This document shows positions 28,149-36,138 of a DNA stretch of 64,000 nt, one piece after another. Origin of the DNA: Algimonas porphyrae. Its GTDB lineage: Bacteria > Pseudomonadota > Alphaproteobacteria > Caulobacterales > Maricaulaceae. The position numbers and the translations under genes were made by a program. Where the stretch lies: NCBI RefSeq assembly GCF_041429795.1, contig NZ_CP163424.1, positions 2,730,001-2,794,000 of the forward strand, given 5' to 3'. Every line of letters begins with the position of its first letter. Within the stretch, counting starts at the first letter, position 1. Under the pieces are notes generated by a model. It saw nothing but the letters and a program-made list of their open reading frames with translations. It did no database searches and was not told the origin of the DNA.

Positions 28149-28225
28149 GGTCCCGTAGCTCAGTCGGATAGAGCACCAGATTCCTAATCTGGGGGCCGGT
28201 GGTTCGAATCCACCCGGGATCGCCA
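28149..28225 (+). tRNA. tRNA-Arg (anticodon CCT)
   Basis: A full cloverleaf: acceptor GGTCCCG/CGGGATC, D arm GCTC...GAGC, anticodon stem CCAGA/TCTGG with loop TTCCTAA (anticodon CCT), and T arm with GGTTCGAATCC. Discriminator G at 28222 is followed by encoded CCA. It reads AGG codons, which are rare in GC-rich alphaproteobacteria. Confidence 0.96.
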
Positions 28226-28290
28226 TGCTTACGCCTTCAACCCTTCATTAACCCTGTGCGCGCAGTCCTGTGACGGGGAGGGTCCTGATC

Positions 28291-28695
28291 ATGGCCGAAG
28301 CAGAAACACGCACACAGGAGCCATATGCACGCCGGGAATTTCTGCCGCGCGTTTTCGATGAAATGGTCGAACATGCGAACAAGGCGGGCACGTTCCGCAT
28401 CGGCAAATCCCTGTCTTGGCAAGGCTTTCAGCTGATGGCGAGCGCCGCCGATCTGGCGGAGCTGGCGGTGCAGGCGCTCGATTTCCGCGAACCCCATATC
28501 CGCCCCGATCGCCGGGACTATGCCGCCTTCCGCCTCTCGCTGGGCTCACGGCTTTTGCAGCGCGACTTGCCTTTTACGCGCAAGCAGCTCTGCATTCTGG
28601 GCGACAGTCTGGTGATGGCGTTGCGAACGGAGCTGCATGCTTTCCCGGTCGATCAGGTCGGCGCCCTGCTCCGCAAGCGTGTCGAGGCGCTCTGA
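28291..28695 (+). CDS. Conserved hypothetical soluble protein
   Basis: ATG 28291 follows a GGGGAGGG stretch about 9 bases upstream and gives 134 residues. The protein is mixed charged and helical: RREFLPRVFDEMVEHANKAG, KSLSWQGFQLMASAADLAEL and a C-terminal VGALLRKRVEAL. No transmembrane or signal sequence is seen. I do not recognise the family. It is a lone gene between tRNA-Arg and the convergent cytochrome b561 gene. Confidence 0.6.
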   Translation: MAEAETRTQEPYARREFLPRVFDEMVEHANKAGTFRIGKSLSWQGFQLMASAADLAELAVQALDFREPHIRPDRRDYAAFRLSLGSRLLQRDLPFTRKQLCILGDSLVMALRTELHAFPVDQVGALLRKRVEAL

Positions 28696-28740
28696 CGACG
28701 CATTCTCGCGCTAGCGAATGACGGGTTAGTGGCTGACTGG

Positions 28741-29298
28741 TTAGCGGAGGATGGGCAACATTCGGCGCAGCACGCCGTCCCGGTCGATAAACTGATGCTT
28801 CAACGCCGCCCCGACATGCAGAACGATGAGGCCGATAAACAGCTTCGCCCCGATTTCATGCAGAGCCTTGAACCGGGCTTCCAATGCCTCGGACTGTGCG
28901 AGACCCGGCAAATCGGGTAACGGCACGACGCCGAACAGCACGGTCGGTATCGGAAGATCGGACGCGCTGACCATCGCCCAGCCGAGCAATGGCATGACAA
29001 ACATGAGCCCGTAAAAAACCCCATGAGTGAGATGGCTCGCCCGCTGCTGCCAGCCAGGCATGGCGTCGGGTAAAGCGGGTGGCTTGTGACGCAGCCGCCA
29101 GATCAGCCGGACGATTGACAGGGCCAGAACGGTGATGCCGAAACTTTTATGCAGCTGATAGATGGCGAACCGGTTCGGCATCCATTCTTTTGTCATCAGC
29201 AGCCCGAAGACGATCAGGCCGATGATCAACAGGGCGATCGTCCAATGCAGGACGATCGCGACACGCGTATAGCGGGCAGAATGCGTCGTGCCCGCCAT
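28741..29298 (-). CDS. Cytochrome b561 family membrane protein
   Basis: A 185-residue four-helix membrane protein. Heme-ligand His residues are in VLHWTIALL, YQLHKSFGI, HLTHGVFYGLM and IVLHVGAALKHQF, the pattern of bacterial b561 (YodB/CybB). It carries electrons between quinol and acceptors at the inner membrane. It is directly behind the YceI-like gene (4 bases), a very common pairing. Confidence 0.93.
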   Translation of the reverse strand: MAGTTHSARYTRVAIVLHWTIALLIIGLIVFGLLMTKEWMPNRFAIYQLHKSFGITVLALSIVRLIWRLRHKPPALPDAMPGWQQRASHLTHGVFYGLMFVMPLLGWAMVSASDLPIPTVLFGVVPLPDLPGLAQSEALEARFKALHEIGAKLFIGLIVLHVGAALKHQFIDRDGVLRRMLPILR

Positions 29299-29302
29299 GC
29301 CC

Positions 29303-29986
29303 TTAATCAGCTTTCTGGAATTCGACTTCGATCATCAGCGTGACTTCATCGCCGACATTAGGCGCAAACCGTCCAAGATCATAATCGGAACGCATCAGCG
29401 TTCCGGTACCGCTGATCCCGAACATGTCCTTGCCGGACCGGAGATGCTGCCCGATTTTATTGAGCTGCCCATCAAATGTGATCTCGCGGGTCACATCCTT
29501 CATCGTCAGATCTCCAGTGATCGTCCCCGACCCATCCGGATTGATATTGAGCGCTGTGCTACGAAATGTGATCGTCGGATAAGTCGCCACATCGAAGAAA
29601 TCAGCGCTTTTCAGATGGTCGTTGAAGGCCGGCACCATCGAGTCGATCGACTCGACCGGAATGGTCACGTTCAGCGTCGAGTTTTCAGGGGTCTCTGAAT
29701 CATACTCCACGGTCGCGTCGAACTCACCCCAGCGGAGGATCGGGCGGGAATAGCCCTGATGATCGTATGAGAAATGAATGTATGCATGCCCATTCTCGTC
29801 CGTATATGTGCCGGATGGCAGAGCGGAAAAATCGAACGCACTGGCCGTTTCGACCTCGCTGGCGACAGCGGTCGCCGCCGGTGTGACGTCGGCCTCGACA
29901 CGGGCTTGCGGCGGGCTCTCCGCAGCGCAGGCGGCAAGGATGGGCAAGGTCGCGATCAGGGCGATCGGGGCTATCAGCTGTTTCAT
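29303..29986 (-). CDS. YceI-like lipoprotein
   Basis: ATG 29986 is chosen since GGAG lies 8 bases before it, while the ATG two codons upstream is too close. The 227-residue product has lipobox LAAC and then the YceI lipocalin-like beta-barrel: AYIHFSYDHQGYSRPILRWG, NVTIPVESIDS, ATYPTITFRST, ITGDLTMKDVTREITFDG and the final VTLMIEVEFQKAD. YceI proteins bind polyprenoid or amphipathic lipids in the periplasm. It is upstream of cytochrome b561 and 21 bases after SelO on the same strand. Confidence 0.92.
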   Translation of the reverse strand: MKQLIAPIALIATLPILAACAAESPPQARVEADVTPAATAVASEVETASAFDFSALPSGTYTDENGHAYIHFSYDHQGYSRPILRWGEFDATVEYDSETPENSTLNVTIPVESIDSMVPAFNDHLKSADFFDVATYPTITFRSTALNINPDGSGTITGDLTMKDVTREITFDGQLNKIGQHLRSGKDMFGISGTGTLMRSDYDLGRFAPNVGDEVTLMIEVEFQKAD

Positions 29987-30007
29987 GGTCATGTCTCCGG
30001 TTTGAAC

Positions 30008-31333
30008 TTACCCATAGAGGCGTCGGTCGAAGCCTTCCAGTGTGTCGCGAAAAGTTGACCAGTCGTCATTATCAACAATCGGAGCCCATAATGCGCCGAT
30101 TTCGTCATAAAGCAGCGTCGCCGGTCGGTCCGTCTCCGGGCGCGGACCCTCAGGTTCGCAGTCCGCATAGGCTCTCTTCCACTCCCTCCACTGCACGTCC
30201 GGATAATCCTGCAGCGGCGCGGATGACGGCCCGCCAGCCCAGTCATGGAAAAAGTCCGGCCAGTTGGCGCGGCTTTCGCGCAGCGTCTCGAAGGTCAATT
30301 TGACGAAAGCAGCCCCGCCACGGGCCGGAATTGCCAGACGCAGACGCCGGAACATGTGACGCACTAGCGCGGCTTCATACTGCTCGACATAGCTTTCCAG
30401 CGCCGCAATCAACGGCTGATCCGCCTCGATCAGCGACAGGCACTGCGCCAGCTGGCCGAGATTCCATCCCATAGCCTCGGGCTGACGGGCGAACGCATAA
30501 AGTCCGCCATGATCGAAATAGGCGGCCGTGAAGGCCGGATCATAATATGGCAAAAACCGATAGGGTCCGAAGTCGAACACTTCACCGGTCACATTCATAT
30601 TATCCGTGTTCATCACCCCATGCACAAAGCCCGCCGCCATCCAGCTGGCGACCGCATCCGCACTACGAATGGCCACGGCGCGCAGCAGATCCGCCGGTCG
30701 GGTGACCTCCGGATAGAAATGACGACGACAATAATCGACCAGCGCTTCGAGATTGTCGGTGCGTTCGAAGAACGCTTGGCGCTGGAAGGTTCCGAACCGC
30801 AGATGGCTATGATTGAGGCGCGTCAGCACGGCGGACCGTGTCGGTGAGGGTTCGTCGTGACGCTGCAATTCTTCACCCGTTTCGATCAGGCAGAAGCTAC
30901 GCGACGTGTTCACGCCCAGATGTTCCAGATAGCGCGATGCCAGTACTTCGCGCACGCCCCCCAGCAAAGTCAGCCGTCCGTCCCCGCGGCGCGAAAAAGG
31001 TGTCTGCCCCGATCCTTTGGTGCCGAAATCCAGTAGGCGTCCGTTCGCGTCACGGCACTGCCCATAAAGAAAGCCGCGACCATCCCCGATCTCGGGATTG
31101 TAATGGCGGAACTGATGGCCATGATAGCGCAGCGCCAGCGGCTCCGGCAGTGACCCTTCAAATGGCTCGAACCGACCGAAGCGTGCGGTCCAATCGACAT
31201 CGCTCAGTCCGATCGCATCTGCGCTATGCTGATCGGCATAGCGCAGCGTCAGTTTAGGGAAATGCGCCGGTAGAACCGGGTCGTAAAAGTCTTCGCCCAG
31301 TTCATGAATGGCTGCGGTCGGACGAAACGCTAT
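30008..31333 (-). CDS. selO: SelO protein AMPylase (YdiU/UPF0061), apparent ATA start
   Basis: SelO transfers AMP to Ser/Thr/Tyr of target proteins in redox response. The frame from 31333 gives 441 residues. An AFRPTAAIHELGEDFYDPV opening and HGHQFRHYNPEIGDGRGFLY, GTKGSGQTPFSR, SHSHLRFGTFQ, and FVHGVMNTDNMNVTGEVFDF are all family signatures, the last holding catalytic Asp/Asn. No ATG, GTG or TTG precedes these motifs: the first such codon in frame is TTG at 30967, over 120 codons too late. An ATA at 31333 fits exactly as the first residue and has GGAG 8 bases upstream. It overlaps the GST stop codon TAG (ATAG). Confidence 0.8.
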   Translation of the reverse strand: MAFRPTAAIHELGEDFYDPVLPAHFPKLTLRYADQHSADAIGLSDVDWTARFGRFEPFEGSLPEPLALRYHGHQFRHYNPEIGDGRGFLYGQCRDANGRLLDFGTKGSGQTPFSRRGDGRLTLLGGVREVLASRYLEHLGVNTSRSFCLIETGEELQRHDEPSPTRSAVLTRLNHSHLRFGTFQRQAFFERTDNLEALVDYCRRHFYPEVTRPADLLRAVAIRSADAVASWMAAGFVHGVMNTDNMNVTGEVFDFGPYRFLPYYDPAFTAAYFDHGGLYAFARQPEAMGWNLGQLAQCLSLIEADQPLIAALESYVEQYEAALVRHMFRRLRLAIPARGGAAFVKLTFETLRESRANWPDFFHDWAGGPSSAPLQDYPDVQWREWKRAYADCEPEGPRPETDRPATLLYDEIGALWAPIVDNDDWSTFRDTLEGFDRRLYG

Positions 31334-31965
31334 AGTCCCAACTCCGCGCCGTAGTGGGAATGAACGTTTGTATACCAGTCCTGTTGCCGCATCTTTTTCA
31401 GCCAGGCTGTCGTGACCGGCGCGGCACTCAGGTCGATCTGGGCGACTTTTTCGGGTTCGAAAGCCGCAACCAGGGCGAGATCGGCCAAGGTCAGACGCTC
31501 GCCATGCAGATGACCATCATGATCCAGAGCGACCTCCAGATGCGGCAGGTTCTCGCCAAGCAGGCGAATGCCCAGATCGACCGAGGCCTGATCCGGCTCG
31601 ACCCCGATCATCGGCGCAATGAAGCGGTTATAGTTGATCCGGGCGACATTGACCCGGATGTGATGGGCAACGAAATCGACCCATTGATCGATCAGAGCAG
31701 CTTCGCGAATGTCCTCGGAATAGATATCGCCGCCCGACGTACGGGCCAGATAGCGGGCAATCGACGCACTCTCACCAAGCGCGAAATCGCCGTCTACAAG
31801 GGCGGGCACGCGTCCGAACGGGTTGACTTTGAGGAAGCTGTCGCTCTTCTGTTCCTGCACGGACAGATCGATAGACTGTCGCTCGACCTCCAACCCTGCA
31901 GCGGAGGCCACAAATAGCGGATAGAGGGACGGGTTGGATAACGGATGGAAATACAGAGTGATCAT
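31330..31965 (-). CDS. Glutathione S-transferase-like protein
   Basis: A 211-residue GST with an N-terminal thioredoxin-like domain (YFHPLSNPSLYP; FGRVPALVD, where cis-Pro and ESASIARYL hold glutathione) and a C-terminal helical domain (GERLTLADLALVAAFEP). The substrate cannot be told. It lies 9 bases after the esterase gene and overlaps selO by four bases; its stop TAG is formed by the same bases that would form the selO start. Confidence 0.9.
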   Translation of the reverse strand: MITLYFHPLSNPSLYPLFVASAAGLEVERQSIDLSVQEQKSDSFLKVNPFGRVPALVDGDFALGESASIARYLARTSGGDIYSEDIREAALIDQWVDFVAHHIRVNVARINYNRFIAPMIGVEPDQASVDLGIRLLGENLPHLEVALDHDGHLHGERLTLADLALVAAFEPEKVAQIDLSAAPVTTAWLKKMRQQDWYTNVHSHYGAELGL

Positions 31966-31974
31966 GAGGCGGGC

Positions 31975-32907
31975 CTAATCTGGTAATATCTCGAATTGGC
32001 GGCGTAGAAACTCGGCGGCTTCGATCGGCAATGTGTTCGCGCGCGGAAACGCCTTGGCGAAATTCAGAAAGCCATGCGGCATTGTTTTCTCGTAGCGATA
32101 TTCAACCAGATTGCCCGCCTCTCGCATTTTGTCGACATAGAGACGGCCTTCATCCCGGAGAGGGTCCAACCCGCAGGTCAGGACGAAGGCGGGAGGCAGC
32201 CCGTCCAGGTCCGGCTCGAAGAGAGGCGAAATTTTCGGATCGGTCGGGTCGGCGCCCGCGACATAATGTTCCTGAATATATTTCAGCGCGACCGTCCCGA
32301 TCTGCAGCCAGTCCTGCGGCCCCGGATTGGGCGGCTTGATGTCCTGCATCTGCATCATCGGATAGAACAGGATCTGCGCTTTCAGGCGATCCCTGTGAAC
32401 CTGTGCCAGCCAGGCCGCCATATTGCCACCGGCGCTATCGCCGCCGACTGCGATATTGTCGGGATCGATTCCGCGCGACCGTCCATGTCCGCTCAGGGCC
32501 CATTCTACGACCATATTCACATCGTCTGGGGCCGCAGGAAAGGGATGTTCGGGCGCCAGGCGATATTCCACGGAAATGACACGGCATAGCGACGCATTGG
32601 CCAGACGACGGATAATGCCTTCATGGGTCTGCGTGTCGCAGGTCACAAAGCCGCCGCCATGGGCGTAGATCAGCGTCGGCCCCATCGCGGATAATGGGCC
32701 GAACGGAATGAAGAGCTGAACCTTTACGCCGTTGATTTCAAACTCGTCGCGGACCCGGACTTCCGGACCGGGCACGTCGAAACGGCGGGTCATACGGCGG
32801 AAATTATCCTGAAACCGGTCGAGAAACTGCTCATCCGGACTGAGCTTCGAGAATTGCTCGGACAGCGCTTCCGATAGCGATTCGATCAGGGTTTTGGGCG
32901 TCTTCAC
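31975..32907 (-). CDS. HSL-family alpha/beta hydrolase (esterase/lipase)
   Basis: The 310-residue enzyme has the hormone-sensitive-lipase family signs: oxyanion YAHGGGFVTCD, ISVEYRLAPEHPFPAAPDD, nucleophile GGDSAGGNMAAWLA, acid in CGLDPLRDEG and base in MPHGFLNFAKAFP. It probably hydrolyses short to medium-chain esters in the cytoplasm. It sits in an operon with acyl-CoA synthetase, DUF924, DJ-1 and GST genes. Confidence 0.92.
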   Translation of the reverse strand: MKTPKTLIESLSEALSEQFSKLSPDEQFLDRFQDNFRRMTRRFDVPGPEVRVRDEFEINGVKVQLFIPFGPLSAMGPTLIYAHGGGFVTCDTQTHEGIIRRLANASLCRVISVEYRLAPEHPFPAAPDDVNMVVEWALSGHGRSRGIDPDNIAVGGDSAGGNMAAWLAQVHRDRLKAQILFYPMMQMQDIKPPNPGPQDWLQIGTVALKYIQEHYVAGADPTDPKISPLFEPDLDGLPPAFVLTCGLDPLRDEGRLYVDKMREAGNLVEYRYEKTMPHGFLNFAKAFPRANTLPIEAAEFLRRQFEILPD

Positions 32908-32924
32908 GAGTGCCTGTCTAACGA

Positions 32925-33536
32925 CTAAACGTCTGCGGCGTAAGGCGGCACGGGATCATATTGCATAGCCCGCGCTACATCACGTGACATTTGCGGGCTG
33001 AACCATTGTCCCACCAACCACAGCGCCATATCGATCCCCGCCGATACGCCAGCGGCTGTCACGACATGTTCGTCCCGGACATATCGAACATGCGGAACCA
33101 GCGTCCCGCCCATGTTAAGGCGTTCGAACTCCGAGAATGCCGACCAGTGGGTCGTGGCGCGCCGTCCGTTCAACAGACCGGCTTTGGACAGGATGAAAGC
33201 CCCTGTGCAGACGGATGTCACCCAGTCGCAGCCGGGCGCGATCCGCTCGACCCACCCCATCATCGCCTCGTCCTGTATTACCGCGCGTGATCCCTGCCCG
33301 CCTGGCACGAGCAGCACATCCAGCGCCTCGATCGCCGCCATGCTCGCATGGGCTCCGACGCGCATCTGTTTGAACGCCAGAATGTCGGCACCGTCACGCG
33401 AGATCAGACGGTTATGGAGCGGTTCTGTTTCGCCGCGCAGACGCGCAACTTCGTTGACCATCTGGAAAACTTCCCAGGGCCCGACAAAATCCAGTTCTTC
33501 GACATCGTCGAAAATCAGAATACCGACCTGCTTCAT
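32925..33536 (-). CDS. DJ-1/PfpI-family protein (isonitrile hydratase-like)
   Basis: A 203-residue single-domain DJ-1/PfpI protein with VGILIFDDVEELDFVGPWEV at the start and the nucleophile elbow SVCTGAFILSKAGLLNG, where Cys is the reactive residue. ATTHWSAF and SAGIDMALWLVG also match the ThiJ/isonitrile hydratase subgroup. The actual substrate is not known. It overlaps DUF924 as ATGA at 33533-33536. Confidence 0.85.
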   Translation of the reverse strand: MKQVGILIFDDVEELDFVGPWEVFQMVNEVARLRGETEPLHNRLISRDGADILAFKQMRVGAHASMAAIEALDVLLVPGGQGSRAVIQDEAMMGWVERIAPGCDWVTSVCTGAFILSKAGLLNGRRATTHWSAFSEFERLNMGGTLVPHVRYVRDEHVVTAAGVSAGIDMALWLVGQWFSPQMSRDVARAMQYDPVPPYAADV

Positions 33537-34126
33537 GACGGATCATACCCTCCATTGGCGAGGAATTCACGCTCCTCTGCCGTGCTGTCCCGGCCGAGAA
33601 CATCGTTGCGGTGCGGGAATCGGCCAAACCGTTCGATCACGTCGCGATGGGCAATGGCGTGGCGCAGCGTACTACCGCCATCATCCAGCCGCGTGCCCGA
33701 CAATTCGACACAGCGGTTTTGCGCGATCAGGTTTTCGGCATGCATGAGAGGCATGTAGACGAAACTGCGCCGAGCGATTGGAATCTCCAGATCCCAACCC
33801 CGATCAACCATGTCGTCTGCCGATGTCAGGGCCAGAGGGTCCCATGCAAAGGCAGCCGGTGAGTCACGGTACATGTTGCGCGGAAACTGATCGAGCGTGA
33901 TAATCTCCGCCAGTTGCGACTCTGGGTCCGCCCGCCAGTTCAACCCGGTCACGGCAACCGGATCAGCGAGTATCGACGCGGTGCGTTCGAACCGGCGGCG
34001 GATTTCGTCATCAAACGCCTTCGTCGCGTTGAACCAGTATGTCTGGTTATCCGGCGCGAACCAGAAGTCGAGCACATCCTGTGGCGTAACCGCCGTCTTC
34101 CCGACCCGTTTCGATTCCAGCCTCAC
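33533..34126 (-). CDS. DUF924 family protein
   Basis: The 197-residue protein (GTG start) has the DUF924 pattern: QDVLDFWFAPDNQTYWF, ITLDQFPRNMYRDSPAAFAW, and FVYMPLMHAENL with a closing RFPHRNDVLGR. The family has a TPR-like helical fold with a conserved His cluster, without a known reaction. The GTG overlaps the acyl-CoA synthetase stop as GTGA, and its stop overlaps the DJ-1 gene. Confidence 0.88.
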   Translation of the reverse strand: MRLESKRVGKTAVTPQDVLDFWFAPDNQTYWFNATKAFDDEIRRRFERTASILADPVAVTGLNWRADPESQLAEIITLDQFPRNMYRDSPAAFAWDPLALTSADDMVDRGWDLEIPIARRSFVYMPLMHAENLIAQNRCVELSGTRLDDGGSTLRHAIAHRDVIERFGRFPHRNDVLGRDSTAEEREFLANGGYDPS

Positions 34127-35925
34127 AAGCGGATCGTTCCATTATTGATCTTCTCGAACGTTTCCACATCGACATGCGCATACGCCTTCGTCTGCGGATT
34201 GCAGAAATAGACGGGTTCGCTGATCCGGTCTGGATCAAAGCCCGCTTTGACGAGATTGGTCTTCTTGAACTTGAAGGTCGAGGTCGTCTCCGACTCGCTG
34301 GACAGGCGCAGAAAGACGGGCCGCGCATAATGCGGCAATTCGCGGTCCAGATAGTCTTTCAGCTCGGCCAGATCTGGCGGTGTCTCCGCGACCAGCGCGG
34401 CCATGCCGGCCCGCCCATCATAGCCTGGCACTTCCACACCGTAGACATTGGCCTGCGTGATCCCGGGGAACCCAGACAGCACGCCTGCGACTTCGTTGGT
34501 CGCCACATTTTCGGCCTTCCAGCGGAACGTATCGCCGACACGGTCGATAAAGTAGAAGTAGCCCTGAGCGTCGCGTTTCATCAGGTCGCCCGTCCGGAAC
34601 CAGGCATCGCCCGGCTTGAAAACATTGCGCAGGATTTTCTTCTGCGTCGCTTCCTTGGTTTCATAACCGTCGAAGCGGAACCGTGGATCATCGGTACGGA
34701 TTTCACCGATCACTTCACCGACTTCATCATCATCGGCCCGCAATGCAAAGCCATCCGAACCGCGCGGGTTTTCGCCAGTCTCGACATCATACCGAATAAT
34801 GTCGATGTTGAACTTCCACTTCAGATAGGACGGCACACGCCCGACCGCGCCGACCCGGCTATCCAGATTGATCAGGCTGACATTGCCTTCGGTCGCGCCG
34901 TAAAATTCGATCACGTGTGGGATATTGAACCGCGCTACGAAGCTTTCCCAGACTTCCGGACGCAGTCCATTGCCCATGATCCACTGGATTTTGTGTTCGC
35001 GTTCCAGCGGGTGTGGCGGCGTGGACAGCAGGAACCGGCACAGTTCACCGACATAGGTGAACATGGTGGCTTCGTACTTCACGGCTTCGTCCCAGAAGGT
35101 GGACGCGCTGAATTTGGGGCGCACGATGCAGGCTCCGCCATTGGAAATGGCCGCGCCCATTCCGACAAGGCCGCCCGTGGCGTGATAGAGGGGTAGCACC
35201 ATCATCATCCGGTCTTTTGGACCGGCTTTTGCGCCAGCACCGAGACCCCGCATATAGTTCTGGGCCCGCACATGCGTCACCTTGGCCGCTTTGGGCAGAC
35301 CGGTTGTTCCGGAGGTGAACATCTTCATACCCTGCCCGCCTGCTGTCAGCCCATCGCGGACGGATTTGGCGGGCCGGTTCGGCACGATGTCGCTGAGCGG
35401 TTCGTCAAAGGACCTCATCTTGCGCTTGTGGCCCTTGGGAACCTCGCCATAAGCGGCCCATTCAGTCAGACCGTCCTCGAGATGTTCGCGTGCGGTCTTC
35501 CAGCTATCGATCAGATCGACATCGACAATGACGTGGGCGGCTTCACTGATATTGACACAATGGGCCAGCGCACTTCCCGCAAGCTGGAAATTGATCAGGG
35601 CCGGGATCACACCGCGCTTGGTCAGTCCGAACCAAAGCGCGACATATTCCAAGCGATTGCGCACGAACACCGCCACCGTGTCGTTTTTCTGAATGTCATT
35701 GGCCACACACCAGCCAGCGACACGATTGGCATATTCTTCCATCTGATCGTAGGTCCACTGCCGCTCATCCTCGATGAAGGCGATATTGGGACCGAACGCA
35801 TCGACGCGCATTTCCAGCTCGTCCGCCAGCAGGTGACCGGATTCCGCATCGACATCCTTCACGGACCGCAACATCCGCAACAGGCCTCCCAGATATCCAG
35901 CTTCGCGTTTCAATGTAGAGAGCAT
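34123..35925 (-). CDS. Long-chain acyl-CoA synthetase of the FATP/FadD type
   Basis: ATG 35925 gives 600 residues; longer frames run through the preceding terminator. AMP-binding motif FTSGTTGLPKAAKVTHV, the GATEGNVSLINLD segment, and FRTGDLMKRDAQGYFYF-IDRVGDTFRWKAENVATNE identify an adenylate-forming enzyme of the FATP (SLC27-like) branch. It activates fatty acids to acyl-CoA with ATP. It is first in a closely overlapping operon and lies next to the PHA genes, so its product could feed beta-oxidation and PHA synthesis. Confidence 0.9.
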   Translation of the reverse strand: MLSTLKREAGYLGGLLRMLRSVKDVDAESGHLLADELEMRVDAFGPNIAFIEDERQWTYDQMEEYANRVAGWCVANDIQKNDTVAVFVRNRLEYVALWFGLTKRGVIPALINFQLAGSALAHCVNISEAAHVIVDVDLIDSWKTAREHLEDGLTEWAAYGEVPKGHKRKMRSFDEPLSDIVPNRPAKSVRDGLTAGGQGMKMFTSGTTGLPKAAKVTHVRAQNYMRGLGAGAKAGPKDRMMMVLPLYHATGGLVGMGAAISNGGACIVRPKFSASTFWDEAVKYEATMFTYVGELCRFLLSTPPHPLEREHKIQWIMGNGLRPEVWESFVARFNIPHVIEFYGATEGNVSLINLDSRVGAVGRVPSYLKWKFNIDIIRYDVETGENPRGSDGFALRADDDEVGEVIGEIRTDDPRFRFDGYETKEATQKKILRNVFKPGDAWFRTGDLMKRDAQGYFYFIDRVGDTFRWKAENVATNEVAGVLSGFPGITQANVYGVEVPGYDGRAGMAALVAETPPDLAELKDYLDRELPHYARPVFLRLSSESETTSTFKFKKTNLVKAGFDPDRISEPVYFCNPQTKAYAHVDVETFEKINNGTIRL

Positions 35926-35980
35926 GCGTAATCTTCGTTTTTGTGAGGGTCGCGCGTGCATAGGCCAAGATGAGGCAAAG

Positions 35981-36009
35981 AAAAACCCCGCGTGGGAGCG
36001 CGGGGTTTT
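35981..36009. terminator. Terminator of the Pro/Arg-rich protein gene
   Basis: AACCCCGCG and CGCGGGGTT form a perfect 9-bp stem around TGGGAG, with five A on the left (T on the minus strand) and four T on the right, so it can act in both directions. It lies 130 bases past the minus-strand gene ending at 36139 and before the acyl-CoA synthetase. Confidence 0.85.
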
Positions 36010-36138
36010 CAATCGACTAGCATGATGACGGCCCAGTGGGAGCGGAGCGATCATCGTGGGATCCGTCATCTGTGTACCGCAGGGGCACACTTGGCAGGAT
36101 CGGACTTTCCCTTGCAAACTCGATGCCAGTTTCGCCTG

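Noticed and set aside
34174-35196. A 340-codon open frame on the plus strand
   Set aside because: Antisense to the acyl-CoA synthetase gene, which reads with clear motifs.
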